DNA of 64,000 nt from Rhizobium sp. 11515TR. Its GTDB lineage: Bacteria > Pseudomonadota > Alphaproteobacteria > Rhizobiales > Rhizobiaceae. Each line of letters starts with the position of its first letter. Positions within the stretch are counted from its first letter, which is position 1. Below the pieces are notes generated by a model. It did no database searches. It saw nothing but the letters and a program-made list of their open reading frames with translations, and was not told the origin of the DNA. The position numbers were made by a program, and so were the translations under genes. Shown piece after piece: positions 35,670 to 45,485 of the stretch. Where the stretch lies: NCBI RefSeq assembly GCF_002277895.1, contig NZ_CP022998.1, forward strand, positions 1,841,501 to 1,905,500, read 5' to 3'.

Positions 35670-37316
35670 ATGAGCGGGGATCCGGGCCCGGTCGCCAATG
35701 CGGAAGCCAACGCCGTCCCACCCGCTCCACCGCCTATGCCGGGCTGGAAAGTGCCGCTCTATATTGCGGCATCTGTCATGTTCTTTCTGACGCAGGGCCT
35801 GGGTCTCAATCTCGCCTTCGCCAACCTTACGCAAATTCAGGGAACCATTGCGGCGACCACCACAGAATCGGCCTGGCTCTCTGCCGCTTATATGGCGCCG
35901 AATGTCAGCCTCGCCATCGCGCTGGTGAAGATCCGCCTTCAATATGGCGTGCGCAATTTCGCCGAGGTCAGCATTCTCGGCTTCGTGCTCGCTTCGCTGC
36001 TCAATCTCTTCGTCTCCGACCTGCATTCTGCGATCGTCGTCCGCTTCCTGAGCGGAATTGCCGGCGCGCCGCTATCGACGCTCGGCTTCCTTTATATGCT
36101 GGAGGCCTTCGAGCCGGCCAAGAAGATGACGATCGGCGTCAGTCTGGCAATGATGAACACGCTGCTTGCCGCCCCCATCACTCGCCTCGTGTCGCCCTCG
36201 CTACTCGACTATGGCGAATGGCGTGGCCTCTACACGCTTGAAATGGCATTGGCGCTGCTCGTCATGCCGATCATCTATCTGCTGCCGCTGACACCACCGC
36301 CGCGCGTCAAGGTCATCGTGCTGGGCGATATCTTCAGCTATCTTCTTGTCGCGATCGGTTTCGGCTGCCTTGCCGTCGCCTTGTCGGTCGGGCGCCTCTA
36401 TTGGTGGCTGGAGGTACCATGGCTCGGGGTTGTGCTGGCGATTGCCGTCGCGTCCCTGACCGTTGCCATCGTCGTCGAACTGAGGCGATCGACGCCTTTG
36501 ATCGACGTTCGCTGGCTGCTTCGGCCGGAAATTCTGCATCTGACGGCGATCCTGCTGGTCTTCCGCATCATTGCCGCCGAGCAGACGTCCGTCATCATGA
36601 CCTTCTATCAGAATGCCGTCGGCCTGCTCTATGATCAGCTTGCTTTGCTCTATTGGATCATCCTCGCCTTCTCTATCATCGGCGGCCTCATCTGCACCGC
36701 GTTCATGAGCTATGGCTACACGTGGCAGATCCAGTTCGTCGCGCTTATCCTGATGGGGGTGGGCTCGCTGATGGATTCGCAGGTGACGAACCTGACCCGT
36801 CCCGAGCAGATGTATCTCAGCCAGGCCCTGGTGGCGGCCGGCGCGGCGCTCTTCCTGCCGCCATCCATGTCGGCAGGCTTCAAGGAGGCTATATCCAAGG
36901 GGCCGCCCTATCTGGTAACCTTCTTCGTCGTCTTCACCTTCACGCAAAGCATCGGCGGCCTCGTCGGCTCGGCCTTCTACGGCACGCTGATCACCATTCG
37001 CGAGAAGTTCCATTCGGCCGTCCTGACCGAGCGCGTGCTGCTGACGGATCCGCATGTGGCCACACGCGTCAGTCAGCTTTCATCCTCCTATGGCAAGGTG
37101 ATTGGGGATAGCGCGCTGCTGAAGGGGGAGGGGCTGGCGCTGCTCGGCGCACAGGTGAGCCGTGAGGCCAACATGCTTGCCTATGGAGATGCGTTTTTTG
37201 TCGCCGCCGTAATCGCCTTCCTTTCGCTTGCCGGCCTAACCATCCATGTTCTCTTCCAGTTCGTCAGGGCTCGCGTGGCCGACTATCGGGTAGAGGTCGC
37301 GATATCCAACCCATGA
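35670..37316 (+). CDS. DHA2-family MFS drug exporter
   Basis: A 548-residue inner-membrane exporter with about 14 hydrophobic helices, fitting the DHA2/EmrB class of drug:H+ antiporters. The N-terminal 30 residues are Pro-rich and cytoplasmic. It lies between a MarR repressor and an HlyD-type partner, so the three form an efflux operon. The order exporter-then-adaptor is reversed relative to E. coli emrAB. GAGGT stands a few bases before the ATG at 35670. Substrate unknown; toxic organic compounds are likely. Confidence 0.87.
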   Translation: MSGDPGPVANAEANAVPPAPPPMPGWKVPLYIAASVMFFLTQGLGLNLAFANLTQIQGTIAATTTESAWLSAAYMAPNVSLAIALVKIRLQYGVRNFAEVSILGFVLASLLNLFVSDLHSAIVVRFLSGIAGAPLSTLGFLYMLEAFEPAKKMTIGVSLAMMNTLLAAPITRLVSPSLLDYGEWRGLYTLEMALALLVMPIIYLLPLTPPPRVKVIVLGDIFSYLLVAIGFGCLAVALSVGRLYWWLEVPWLGVVLAIAVASLTVAIVVELRRSTPLIDVRWLLRPEILHLTAILLVFRIIAAEQTSVIMTFYQNAVGLLYDQLALLYWIILAFSIIGGLICTAFMSYGYTWQIQFVALILMGVGSLMDSQVTNLTRPEQMYLSQALVAAGAALFLPPSMSAGFKEAISKGPPYLVTFFVVFTFTQSIGGLVGSAFYGTLITIREKFHSAVLTERVLLTDPHVATRVSQLSSSYGKVIGDSALLKGEGLALLGAQVSREANMLAYGDAFFVAAVIAFLSLAGLTIHVLFQFVRARVADYRVEVAISNP

Positions 37317-37333
37317 GGATATGAAATAGCTCC

Positions 37334-38401
37334 ATGTCGAGGCTCGTTCGCTCCCCCATCGAAGTCATTGCGGTTCTTGCCGGCATCGGCGGCGTCATGT
37401 TGGTGCTCTATGCCTGGCATCTGCCGCCGTTCAAAACCGCGGTGGAGACCACGGACGACGCCTATGTCAAAGGCTATGTCACGACTATCAGCCCGCAGGT
37501 CAGCGGCTATATCACCGACGTGCCGATCAAGGACTACAAGCTCGTCAAGGAGGGCGATGTGCTCGCCCAGATCGATAACCGTATCTACAAACAGAAGGTG
37601 GCGCAGGCCCACGCGACGCTGGACGGGCAGAAGGCGGCACTTGCCAATTCGCAGCAGCAGGAGCAGGCCGCCAAGGCCGGCATCGTCTCGAGTCAGGCGC
37701 AGATCGACAGCGCCAATGCTGCCTTGAAGCGTGCCCAGCTCGCCTTCGATCGCGTCACGACGCTGGTTTCCAGAGGTGTCTCGACCACGAGCGATTCCGA
37801 ACAGGCGCAGGCGACGCTGCAGCAGGCCCAGGCATCGGTCAATCAGGCAAAGGCCGCTCTCGATGTCTCCCAGCAGAACCTGACGACGATCATCGTCAAC
37901 CGCGCTTCGCTGGAAGCCGGTGTCAGCGGCGCGGAAGCGGCCGTGCAGCTTGCCGATATCGATCTCGACAATACGACCATTAGGGCGCCGCAGGACGGCC
38001 GTGTCGGGGAGGTTAGCGTCCGCCTTGGCCAGTATGTGACATCAGGCACGCAGCTGATGAACCTCGTTCCGAAGGACGTCTGGGTCATCGCCAATTTCAA
38101 GGAAACGCAGCTTGATGGCATGAAGCTCGATCAGCCCGCCACGATCTCCGTGGATGCGCTCGGGCATCGCGAGATCAAGGGCCGCATCCAGCGCTTCTCC
38201 CCGGCGGCAGGTTCGGAATTTGCTGTTATCAAACCCGATAATGCCACGGGCAATTTCACCAAGGTCGCCCAGCGTATCGGAGTCAGGATCAAGATAGAAG
38301 ATGGACAGCCTCTGGCGGATCAGCTGGCGCCCGGCATGTCCGTCGTCGTTTCGATCGATAAGGATTCGGCTCCGTTGCCAGAGCCCAGGACCGGTGACTG
38401 A
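37334..38401 (+). CDS. HlyD-family membrane fusion protein
   Basis: A 355-residue periplasmic adaptor with one N-terminal membrane helix, a lipoyl/barrel-sandwich region (DDAYVKGYVTTISPQVSGYI), a long coiled coil rich in Gln/Ala (about residues 95-190), and a C-terminal beta domain. It links the MFS exporter to an outer-membrane channel, as EmrA does. It follows the exporter by 18 bases. No TolC-type gene is nearby. Confidence 0.9.
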   Translation: MSRLVRSPIEVIAVLAGIGGVMLVLYAWHLPPFKTAVETTDDAYVKGYVTTISPQVSGYITDVPIKDYKLVKEGDVLAQIDNRIYKQKVAQAHATLDGQKAALANSQQQEQAAKAGIVSSQAQIDSANAALKRAQLAFDRVTTLVSRGVSTTSDSEQAQATLQQAQASVNQAKAALDVSQQNLTTIIVNRASLEAGVSGAEAAVQLADIDLDNTTIRAPQDGRVGEVSVRLGQYVTSGTQLMNLVPKDVWVIANFKETQLDGMKLDQPATISVDALGHREIKGRIQRFSPAAGSEFAVIKPDNATGNFTKVAQRIGVRIKIEDGQPLADQLAPGMSVVVSIDKDSAPLPEPRTGD

Positions 38402-38522
38402 AAATCGGGCTTTGTCCTGTGCAAGGCGGGATATTGCGCCGAGCTTTATACCATAACGCACTCCATCCTTACCCCTGCGGCGCGGAACCTCGAAGGGCGA
38501 GGATGGCTCGTCATTCCAACTA

Positions 38523-38554
38523 ACAAAAAAAGCCTGGGCCGCAAGACCCAGGCT
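38523..38554 (-). terminator. Terminator of the rpsF-rplI operon
   Basis: AGCCTGGG (38531-38538) pairs with CCCAGGCT (38547-38554). On the minus strand the stem is followed by a run of seven or more T (A run at 38524-38531 on the plus strand). It lies about 35 bases after the rplI stop. Confidence 0.85.
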
Positions 38555-38586
38555 TCTTCATTCGCAATCCTGCGGAGGCTTGAAGA

Positions 38587-39165
38587 TCAAGCTTCTTCGT
38601 CGCCGTCGCGGTCAGCTTCCGGATCGAAGAAGTCTTCCGGACGCAGGGCATCTTCGTCAACGCCGTAGATGGCGTCGGCGGAGGTGAGGGTTTCGCCCTT
38701 GGCCTGACGCTCGGCTTCTTCAGCGGAGCGTGCAACGTTGAGTTCGATCGTGATTTCGACTTCGGCGTGAAGGCCGATCGTGACGTTGTGCAGGCCGATG
38801 GCCTTGATCGGCGTATTCATGTGAACCTGGCTGCGGCCGACGTTGAAGCCTTCGGCGGCGAGGATTTCGACGACATCACGGGCAGCGACCGAACCGTAGA
38901 GCTGGCCGGTTTCGCCAGCCGAGCGAACGACGATGAAGGACTTGCCGGCGAGAACGTCGGCAACCTTCTGGGCTTCGCTCTTGCGCTCGAGGTTGCGGGC
39001 TTCGAGCGTTGCGCGTTCGGCTTCGAAACGAGCCTTGTTGGCGGCGTTGGCGCGCAGCGCCTTGCCGAGCGGCAGCAGGTAGTTACGGGCAAAGCCGTCG
39101 CGAACCTTGACGGTTTCGCCCATCTGGCCGAGCTTGGAGATGCGTTCGAGGAGAATGACTTCCAT
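38587..39165 (-). CDS. rplI: 50S ribosomal protein L9
   Basis: Large-subunit protein L9. The 192-residue product has the conserved start [19 protein letters not shown] and the N-terminal RNA-binding domain, a long connecting helix and a C-terminal domain. Length exceeds the usual 150 or so because of an acidic tail of about 40 residues (ending DRDGDEEA), which rhizobial L9 often carries. AAGGAAC precedes the ATG. It is the last gene before the operon terminator. Confidence 0.96.
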   Translation of the reverse strand: MEVILLERISKLGQMGETVKVRDGFARNYLLPLGKALRANAANKARFEAERATLEARNLERKSEAQKVADVLAGKSFIVVRSAGETGQLYGSVAARDVVEILAAEGFNVGRSQVHMNTPIKAIGLHNVTIGLHAEVEITIELNVARSAEEAERQAKGETLTSADAIYGVDEDALRPEDFFDPEADRDGDEEA

Positions 39166-39185
39166 TTTCGTTGTTCCTTTCGATG

Positions 39186-40163
39186 TCAGATTTTCGTGTC
39201 TTGTTTGGATGTGTCGACATTCTTGTTCGGGGTCAGCGATATCGCCTTGCGAGTATCGTAGAGGCCGAGAACGAGAACGATAAAGAGCGGCAGCGTCACG
39301 AAGAAGCATACCAGGTAGCAGAGTATCAGAACCGGCAGACGCCAGTCCTTGCCCCGCGTCCGGTAGTGCAGCGAAGCAAAGCCGGAAACGATGAAGCCAG
39401 CGCCGAAGGCGCCAAGCACGGCGGCGGCGATGAGGCCGAGGACGCCACCGAAGAAGATCGCGACGATCGCCACGAGAAAGACGAAGATCGCATTACGGTT
39501 CATACGCAGCGCCGAGGGAATATCCTCGCGCGGGCGTAAATTGTGGCTCGAAGCCGCGACAATGCGGGTCGCCACATAATAGGCAGCCAGAAGCATCATG
39601 ACCCAGATCATGCCCCAGGCGATCGGGATCATGTAGAGCATCAGCGACTTCATCTTCGCGATCGCAGCCGGATTGAGCTGAAGATCGGGAGATTGCTGGC
39701 TCACCGCGGCGATGTAGGCGTCCACGACCTGGCCCACCAGATCGGCGCCATAGCCCATGACCGCGCCGGCGACGACGATGACGACGGCTGCGAGACCGCA
39801 CAGGTGCAACATGATGTCGGAGAGCGGATACCAGGCCATCAGATTGTCCGGGCCTCCGAGTTCGGAGGCGGGACGGGCCAGATTGGCGAGATGGCTGAGC
39901 CATGCGGGGATCAGCGTCAGGAGAACGACGAATAGCCCGAAATAGACCGACTGCGCAACGGTTCCGACGATGCCGGCGACCACGACGGCAACGATGACGG
40001 CCATATTGCCCCAGCCGAGGCCGACGATCAGGATCGGGAGAGCTGAAAGTGCACCGAACAGGATGAACAACAATGGCTGCACCGTCGCGCCATACACGAG
40101 TAGGGCGGCGGTCAGACCGGCGAGCGCGCCGATGCCAAGCTCTTTTGCGTTCAACTTTTTCAC
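39186..40163 (-). CDS. DUF2232 membrane protein
   Basis: A 325-residue polytopic membrane protein with about eight hydrophobic helices. It matches the DUF2232 (YybS-like) family that often sits between rpsR and rplI in alphaproteobacteria. Function is unknown. The start is GTG at 40163 ([10 protein letters not shown]). It lies 20 bases before rplI, so it is very likely co-transcribed with the ribosomal genes. Confidence 0.85.
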   Translation of the reverse strand: MKKLNAKELGIGALAGLTAALLVYGATVQPLLFILFGALSALPILIVGLGWGNMAVIVAVVVAGIVGTVAQSVYFGLFVVLLTLIPAWLSHLANLARPASELGGPDNLMAWYPLSDIMLHLCGLAAVVIVVAGAVMGYGADLVGQVVDAYIAAVSQQSPDLQLNPAAIAKMKSLMLYMIPIAWGMIWVMMLLAAYYVATRIVAASSHNLRPREDIPSALRMNRNAIFVFLVAIVAIFFGGVLGLIAAAVLGAFGAGFIVSGFASLHYRTRGKDWRLPVLILCYLVCFFVTLPLFIVLVLGLYDTRKAISLTPNKNVDTSKQDTKI

Positions 40164-40280
40164 GTCGCTGTCCTGCTTCGTATCGAGCAGTTAGAGGATG
40201 CCTTCGCCACGCAGGCCTGAAAGCTTATCCCCAACATGGGGTTTCAAGGTTCCGATCCGCGCCCATCGCGAAAGGGGGAA

Positions 40281-40302
40281 GGGAAGGCATCGCTGCCTTC
40301 CC
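40281..40302 (-). terminator. Hairpin after rpsR
   Basis: GGGAAGGCA (40281-40289) pairs with TGCCTTCCC (40294-40302) around a TCGC loop. On the minus strand the 3' flank is C/T-rich with only a short T run, so it may be a partial terminator or an RNA-stability hairpin between rpsR and the DUF2232 gene. Confidence 0.5.
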
Positions 40303-40328
40303 TCTAATTCGTTCGGCGTCAGCTTATA

Positions 40329-40577
40329 TTAAGCGACGACGTAGGGCAGCAGGCCGAGGAAACGGGCGCGCTTGATCGCCTGGGCGAGTTCGCGCTGCTT
40401 CTTCTGGGAAACGGCCGTGATGCGGGAAGGAACGATCTTGCCGCGCTCGGAAATGTAGCGCTGCAGGAGACGAACGTCCTTGTAGTCGATGCGCGGCGCA
40501 TTGGCGCCCGAGAACGGGCAGGTCTTGCGGCGGCGATGGAACGGACGGCGGACCGGTGCGGAAGAAACTTCAGACAT
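40329..40577 (-). CDS. rpsR: 30S ribosomal protein S18
   Basis: Small-subunit protein S18, 82 residues, with the family core [19 protein letters not shown] and [16 protein letters not shown]. It binds S6 on the platform of the 30S subunit. It lies 13 bases after rpsF on the same strand, the normal gene order. Confidence 0.97.
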   Translation of the reverse strand: MSEVSSAPVRRPFHRRRKTCPFSGANAPRIDYKDVRLLQRYISERGKIVPSRITAVSQKKQRELAQAIKRARFLGLLPYVVA

Positions 40578-40590
40578 CTCTCAAATCTCC

Positions 40591-41037
40591 TTATACGCGG
40601 TCTTCGCGCGGGCGGCGCGGACGGTCTTCGCGGTCACCACGATCCGGGCGCGGACCACGATCGCCGAAGCTGCGCTCCGGGCGGTCGCCATCGCGGCGCG
40701 GACGGTCGTCACGGTCGCGCTTCTGCATCATGGCCGACGGGCCGTCTTCGTGCTGCTCGACAGCGATCGTCATGTAACGCAGGACGTCTTCGCTGATGCG
40801 CATCTGGCGTTCCATTTCCTGGATCGCAGCGGCCGGAGCATCGATGTCCATCAGGGCGTAGTGAGCCTTGCGGTTCTTCTTGATGCGGTAGGTGAGGGAC
40901 TTGAGGCCCCAGTTCTCGATACGCCCGACTTTACCGCCGTGAGCTTCGATGACACCCTTGTACTGTTCTACGAGGGCGTCGACCTGCTGAGCGGAAATAT
41001 CCTGCCGGGCAAGGAATACATGTTCGTAAAGAGCCAT
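40591..41037 (-). CDS. rpsF: 30S ribosomal protein S6
   Basis: Small-subunit protein S6, partner of S18. The 148-residue product has the conserved start [13 protein letters not shown] and an S6 fold to about residue 100. A tail of about 40 residues made almost entirely of Arg, Asp, Gly and Pro follows ([20 protein letters not shown]). Such a tail is longer than in E. coli and is probably disordered. First gene of the rpsF operon. Confidence 0.96.
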   Translation of the reverse strand: MALYEHVFLARQDISAQQVDALVEQYKGVIEAHGGKVGRIENWGLKSLTYRIKKNRKAHYALMDIDAPAAAIQEMERQMRISEDVLRYMTIAVEQHEDGPSAMMQKRDRDDRPRRDGDRPERSFGDRGPRPDRGDREDRPRRPREDRV

Positions 41038-41426
41038 GGATAGCTTTGCCTTTCTTGCGTTGGTCTGAACCCGATATTCGGCGGCTAAGCCTCAACGACT
41101 GCTCCTGAGAGGGTAAACCCAAGCAAGAAAAGCGTTTCCGAGACGGTCGAGAGCGGAGACACGGGAGGCTGGAACGCTTCCGTTCCGAACGATTCCCTTA
41201 TCGGAAACCGGCCCTCCGTTCAGCCACCAGCCAGAAGACCGGGTTGCGAACAGGGCGGCTTATACGGATTTTTCTTCGAAAGGCAAGGGTGCGAGCGAAA
41301 TTAGGCCGTTTTGTCCTGAGCGGCGTCGATGCTTGGGCCAAATGGCGAGCTCCCATCCGCCGCAGCGTTGCACCAGCCGCACTCTCCCATATGATGGGAT
41401 GCGAATTGCAGCAACAGGGATTGTTC
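41038..41426. other. Leader region between rpsF and the histidine phosphatase
   Basis: No gene is supported. The region is long and must hold the rpsF promoter and 5' leader on the minus strand. A GGAACG-CTTC-CGTTCC hairpin lies at 41171-41186. S6:S18 feedback on such leaders is known in other bacteria; the specific fold was not identified here. Confidence 0.4.
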
Positions 41427-42173
41427 ATGCGCATTTTTCTCGTTCGGCACGGCGAATCCCTCGGCAATATCGACGACCGGGCCTATCGGCAGTTCGGCGA
41501 TCACAATGTTCCACTGACCGAGTGGGGACATCGGCAGGTGCTGCAGGCAGGCCATGCGATATCAGCCTATCTGAAAGGGCTGCCATCAGCCGAACTGCGC
41601 AAGCTGAGCGTCTGGTATTCGCCCTTCCTGAGGACGCGGCAGAGCAAGGATGCCCTGCTGGAGGTTCTGCCCGCCGAACTCATCGGGGATACCAGAGAGG
41701 ATTATCTCCTGCGTGAGCAGGATTTCGGGCTCTTCACCGAAATCTACGACCATGCCGAACAGAAGCGGAAATTTCCCGATGAGTTCGAGAAATGGGCAAG
41801 GCTGCGCAACAATAACGGCAAGTTCTATGCGCGTCCGCCGGATGGCGAGAGCCGCGCCGATGTCGCTCAGCGTGTCCGTCTGTTCCTGCAGACCGTCATG
41901 CACGACGCCGAAAACGGAAATAACAATGTCATCATCGTCGGCCATGGCGTGACCAACCGGGCCTTCGAGATGAATTTCCTGCATCACCCCGTCGATTGGT
42001 TCGAGCGCTCGGACAATCCAGGAAACGCCGATGTCACCTTAATCGAGGGACGGAGTTCGGAAGGCTATCGCTCGACCCTGCTTCATAAGTCTACGGACCG
42101 CGTGAACGGGCAGGAGGAATTGAAGGCGGCTTATGGTTCCGAATTGGCGATTGCGCCGAAGACAAAGCAATAG
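41427..42173 (+). CDS. Histidine phosphatase (phosphoglycerate mutase-like)
   Basis: A 248-residue enzyme of the histidine phosphatase superfamily. The RHGE motif is at the start (FLVRHGESLGN), the second catalytic Arg is in SPFLRTRQS and the second His in IIVGHGVTNRAF. The exact substrate cannot be told: a phosphatase rather than a mutase is more likely for this subgroup. A terminator follows at 42221. The start at 41427 has ACAGGGA six bases upstream. Confidence 0.88.
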   Translation: MRIFLVRHGESLGNIDDRAYRQFGDHNVPLTEWGHRQVLQAGHAISAYLKGLPSAELRKLSVWYSPFLRTRQSKDALLEVLPAELIGDTREDYLLREQDFGLFTEIYDHAEQKRKFPDEFEKWARLRNNNGKFYARPPDGESRADVAQRVRLFLQTVMHDAENGNNNVIIVGHGVTNRAFEMNFLHHPVDWFERSDNPGNADVTLIEGRSSEGYRSTLLHKSTDRVNGQEELKAAYGSELAIAPKTKQ

Positions 42174-42220
42174 AGCATTCATAGAGTGCGTTCTGCTGCG
42201 ACGCACTTCCTTATGGTAAG

Positions 42221-42248
42221 GCGCCCCGCGGTGAAACGGGGCGCTTTT
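42221..42248 (+). terminator. Terminator after the histidine phosphatase
   Basis: GCGCCCCG (42221-42228) pairs with CGGGGCGC (42237-42244) around an 8-base loop and is followed by TTTT. It lies 47 bases past the stop at 42173, just before the 3' end of the opposing aldo/keto reductase. Confidence 0.8.
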
Positions 42249-42253
42249 CTTCC

Positions 42254-43297
42254 TCACATCGGCATCGGATACTTCCGATGCACCTGCTCGATCTCGGCCA
42301 ATGCCTCCTCGGGTAGCGTCACATAAGCTGAAGCGATATCGGTTTCGAGCTGCGCCATCGTCGTCGCGCCGATGATGACGGAAGTCATGAAGGGCTTGGT
42401 AAGGCAGTAGGCCAGCGCCAGCTTCGACGGGTCGATATCGTATTTGGCGGCAATTTCGAGATAGGCCTTGACCGGCGGCTCCTGCAGCGGCTGCAGGCGG
42501 CCGCCGATATCGAGATTGATCGAGCCGCGCGAACCGGCCGGACGGGCACCACCGACATATTTGCCGGTGAGGATGCCGCCGGCGAGCGGCGAATAGGCGA
42601 GCAGGCCTACATCTTCGTGATGCGACAGTTCAGCCAGATCGAGGTCGAAATGGCGGTAGAGGAGGTTGTATTCGTTCTGCGTGGTGGCGACGCGCGGCAG
42701 GCCCTTCTGCTCTGCAATCGTGAGATATTTTTGGATGCCCCAGGTCGTCTCGTTCGAGAGGCCGACGGCGCGGATCTTGCCGGCCTTCACCAGCTCGCCC
42801 ATCGTCTCCAGGATCTCGGTGATCTCGGCGATGACTTTCTCGCGATCCTGGTTGAAGGGATTATAACGCCAGTTCTGGCGGAAATGGAAATGACCGCGGT
42901 TCGGCCAGTGAACCTGATAGAGGTCGATATAGTCGGTCTTCAGCCGCTTCAGGCTGGCATCAACAGCTGCATTGATATTGGCAGCATCCGGCCCCTGTCC
43001 GCCGCGCAGATATTCGCGACCCGGGCCGGCAACCTTGGTGGCGAGCACGACATCCTTACGCTTGCCGGTTTTCTCGAACCAGGTGCCGATATATTCCTCG
43101 GTGCGGCCTTGTGTTTCCGGTCCGACGGGCGTCGTCGGATACATTTCGGCGGTATCGAAGAAATTAATACCCTTCTGGACCGCATAATCCATCTGTTCAT
43201 GGGCTTCGGCTTCGCTGTTCTGCGTGCCCCAGGTCATCGTGCCCAGGCAAATCTGCGAAACGGAAATATCGGTGCGGCCTAAATTCTTATATTTCAT
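42254..43297 (-). CDS. Aldo/keto reductase (Tas-like)
   Basis: A 347-residue NADPH-dependent oxidoreductase of the TIM-barrel AKR family, most like the Tas subgroup. The start MKYKNLGRTDISVSQICLG is typical. Catalytic residues fit FDTAEMYP (Asp, Tyr), ATKVAG (Lys) and YQVHWP (His). The C-terminal VIIGATTMAQLE is the cofactor phosphate-binding region. The frame stays open upstream across fabD, but that is chance; the real start is 43297. Substrate unknown. Confidence 0.9.
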   Translation of the reverse strand: MKYKNLGRTDISVSQICLGTMTWGTQNSEAEAHEQMDYAVQKGINFFDTAEMYPTTPVGPETQGRTEEYIGTWFEKTGKRKDVVLATKVAGPGREYLRGGQGPDAANINAAVDASLKRLKTDYIDLYQVHWPNRGHFHFRQNWRYNPFNQDREKVIAEITEILETMGELVKAGKIRAVGLSNETTWGIQKYLTIAEQKGLPRVATTQNEYNLLYRHFDLDLAELSHHEDVGLLAYSPLAGGILTGKYVGGARPAGSRGSINLDIGGRLQPLQEPPVKAYLEIAAKYDIDPSKLALAYCLTKPFMTSVIIGATTMAQLETDIASAYVTLPEEALAEIEQVHRKYPMPM

Positions 43298-43492
43298 GGG
43301 AAAACCTTGGGAGATGGGAGAAAGCCAAAATGAATGAGGTCGCGAGAATTTAGGCCCGATCTGAGCGAGCGCAAGAAAAAAATCATTGCGCTTCGCGGGT
43401 GCAAAAGCCTGTGGCTGCGGGGCTTGCACTATTGACTCCGCCGCAAACAATGTCATTGGGAAGCGAAACGACCCCCAAAAGGACGCTTTATA

Positions 43493-44437
43493 ATGACTGT
43501 TGCTTTCACATTTCCCGGCCAAGGCAGCCAAGCTGTCGGCATGGGCAAGGACCTTGCCGACAATTTCGCCGAGGCGCGCGCCGTCTTTGAGGAAGTCGAT
43601 GAAGCGCTCGGTGAAAAGCTTTCCGACGTCATCTTCAACGGCCCGGAAGACAAGCTGACGCTGACGGCCAATGCGCAGCCGGCGCTGATGTCCGTCTCGC
43701 TCGCCGTCATCCGCGTGCTGCAGGCTCGCGGCCTCGATCTGAAGAGCAAGGTCTCTTATGTTGCCGGTCACTCGCTCGGCGAATACTCCGCGCTCTGTGC
43801 CGCCGGCACCTTCTCGCTTGCCGATACGGCGCGCCTGCTGCGCATCCGCGGCAATGCCATGCAGGCGGCAGTGCCCGTCGGCGTTGGCGCCATGGCCGCA
43901 ATCATTGGCCTTGAACATGCTGATGTCGTTGCTGTGTGCGAAGAAGCCTCCGCGCTCGGCGCCTGCCAGATCGCCAATGACAATGGCGGTGGCCAGATCG
44001 TTATCTCCGGCGAGAAAGCCCCGGTCGAAAAGGCTGCTGAGCTTGCGACCGGTAAGGGCGCCAAACGCGCCATCCTGCTGCCGGTCTCCGCGCCGTTCCA
44101 TTCTGCTTTGATGGCACCTGCCGCAGACGCGATGCGCGAAGCGCTTGCCGGCGTCGCCAAGGCCAACCCGGTCGTGCCTGTCATCGCTAATGTGAAGGCG
44201 GCTCCGGTTACCGATGCTGATGAGATTGCGCGGTTGCTGGTCGAGCAGGTTACCGGCCAAGTACGCTGGCGTGAGACGGTGGAATGGTTTGCCGCCTACA
44301 ATGTGACAACATTGTATGAAATTGGCGCCGGCAAGGTGCTGACGGGTCTTGCCCGCCGCATTGACAAGTCGGTCAACGGCATCGCCGTCAACAATGCTGC
44401 AGATATAGACACGGCGCTTGCCGCATTGCTCGGCTGA
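43493..44437 (+). CDS. fabD: Malonyl-CoA:ACP transacylase
   Basis: Loads malonyl groups onto acyl carrier protein for fatty acid synthesis. The 314-residue product has FPGQGSQ at the N-terminus, S94 in GHSLGEYSAL as the nucleophile and the catalytic His in SAPFHSALM. Same strand and close spacing to fabG, acpP and fabF. Start ATG at 43493. Confidence 0.95.
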   Translation: MTVAFTFPGQGSQAVGMGKDLADNFAEARAVFEEVDEALGEKLSDVIFNGPEDKLTLTANAQPALMSVSLAVIRVLQARGLDLKSKVSYVAGHSLGEYSALCAAGTFSLADTARLLRIRGNAMQAAVPVGVGAMAAIIGLEHADVVAVCEEASALGACQIANDNGGGQIVISGEKAPVEKAAELATGKGAKRAILLPVSAPFHSALMAPAADAMREALAGVAKANPVVPVIANVKAAPVTDADEIARLLVEQVTGQVRWRETVEWFAAYNVTTLYEIGAGKVLTGLARRIDKSVNGIAVNNAADIDTALAALLG

Positions 44438-44462
44438 TATATTCAAGGAACGAGGGACGCAC

Positions 44463-45200
44463 ATGCTTGATTTGACCGGCCGCAAGGCCTTGGTAACCGG
44501 CGCATCCGGCGGCATCGGTGAAGAAATTGCCCGGCTCCTGCACAAGCAGGGCGCCATCGTCGGCCTGCACGGCACGCGCGTCGAAAAGCTGGAGGCGCTG
44601 GCCTCCGAACTCGGCGATGGCGTCAAGATCTTCCCGGCCAACCTGTCGGACCGCGATGAAGTCAAGGCGCTCGGCGCCAAGGCGGAAGAGGAGCTCGGCG
44701 GCGTCGATATCCTCGTCAACAATGCCGGCATCACCAAGGACGGCCTCTTCGTACGCATGAGCGACGAGGACTGGGACGCCGTGCTGGAAGTCAATCTGAC
44801 CGCCGTCTTCCGCCTGACGCGGGAGTTGACCCATCCGATGATGCGCCGGCGCTACGGCCGCATCATCAACATCACTTCCGTCGTCGGCGTGACGGGTAAT
44901 CCGGGTCAGGCGAACTATTGCGCCTCCAAGGCCGGCATGATCGGCTTCACCAAGTCGCTGGCGCAGGAAATCGCCACCCGCAACGTCACGGTCAACTGCG
45001 TTGCGCCGGGCTTCATCGAAAGCGCGATGACGGGCAAGCTGAACGACAAGCAGAAGGAAGCCATCATGGGGGCGATCCCCATGAAGCGTATGGGCACGGG
45101 TCAGGAAGTCGCTTCCGCCGTCGCTTATCTCGCTTCCTCGGAGGCGAGCTATGTCACGGGGCAGACGATCCATGTCAACGGCGGCATGGCGATGATCTAA
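44463..45200 (+). CDS. fabG: 3-oxoacyl-ACP reductase
   Basis: NADPH-dependent reduction of 3-oxoacyl-ACP in fatty acid elongation. The 245-residue product has TGASGGIG at 12-19, NNAG at 86-89, and S139, Y152 and K156 as catalytic residues. It follows fabD by 25 bases. The start at 44463 is the conserved MLDLTGRKAL; the upstream in-frame stretch overlaps the end of fabD. A hairpin follows the stop. Confidence 0.95.
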   Translation: MLDLTGRKALVTGASGGIGEEIARLLHKQGAIVGLHGTRVEKLEALASELGDGVKIFPANLSDRDEVKALGAKAEEELGGVDILVNNAGITKDGLFVRMSDEDWDAVLEVNLTAVFRLTRELTHPMMRRRYGRIINITSVVGVTGNPGQANYCASKAGMIGFTKSLAQEIATRNVTVNCVAPGFIESAMTGKLNDKQKEAIMGAIPMKRMGTGQEVASAVAYLASSEASYVTGQTIHVNGGMAMI

Positions 45201-45207
45201 AGGAATT

Positions 45208-45236
45208 GCTATTGGGGGGAACTTTCCCCCAATAGC
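45208..45236 (+). terminator. Hairpin after fabG without T run
   Basis: GCTATTGGGGG (45208-45218) pairs with CCCCCAATAGC (45226-45236), an 11-bp perfect stem around a short loop. No T run follows, so it may slow or stabilise the transcript rather than terminate it. The region to 45485 holds no gene and probably carries the acpP promoter. Confidence 0.5.
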
Positions 45237-45485
45237 ATGTTGAGCAACCCGGAGCCGGCTATTTTCTGGCTTTGCGACGGACTTAAACCGTGTTAAGCGG
45301 GCCATGACTGTGAACAGTCGTCCGGAAAATTCAGGCGGACTGGGCCACATTCAAGGCGCTGGACCGGATCTCAATGCCGGGTTGAACGGGTTTGCCAGCG
45401 GCGTCGGAACAGATGCTGCAGGTTTGAATTAGGGTAGGGATGTCACAAGGCATTCTCATCAGGATATAAGGTCGAGGAAACCGAC

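Noticed and set aside
43298..44794. Upstream extension of the aldo/keto reductase frame across fabD
   Set aside because: The frame is open by chance through fabD, which has all its catalytic motifs on the other strand. The true reductase start is at 43297.
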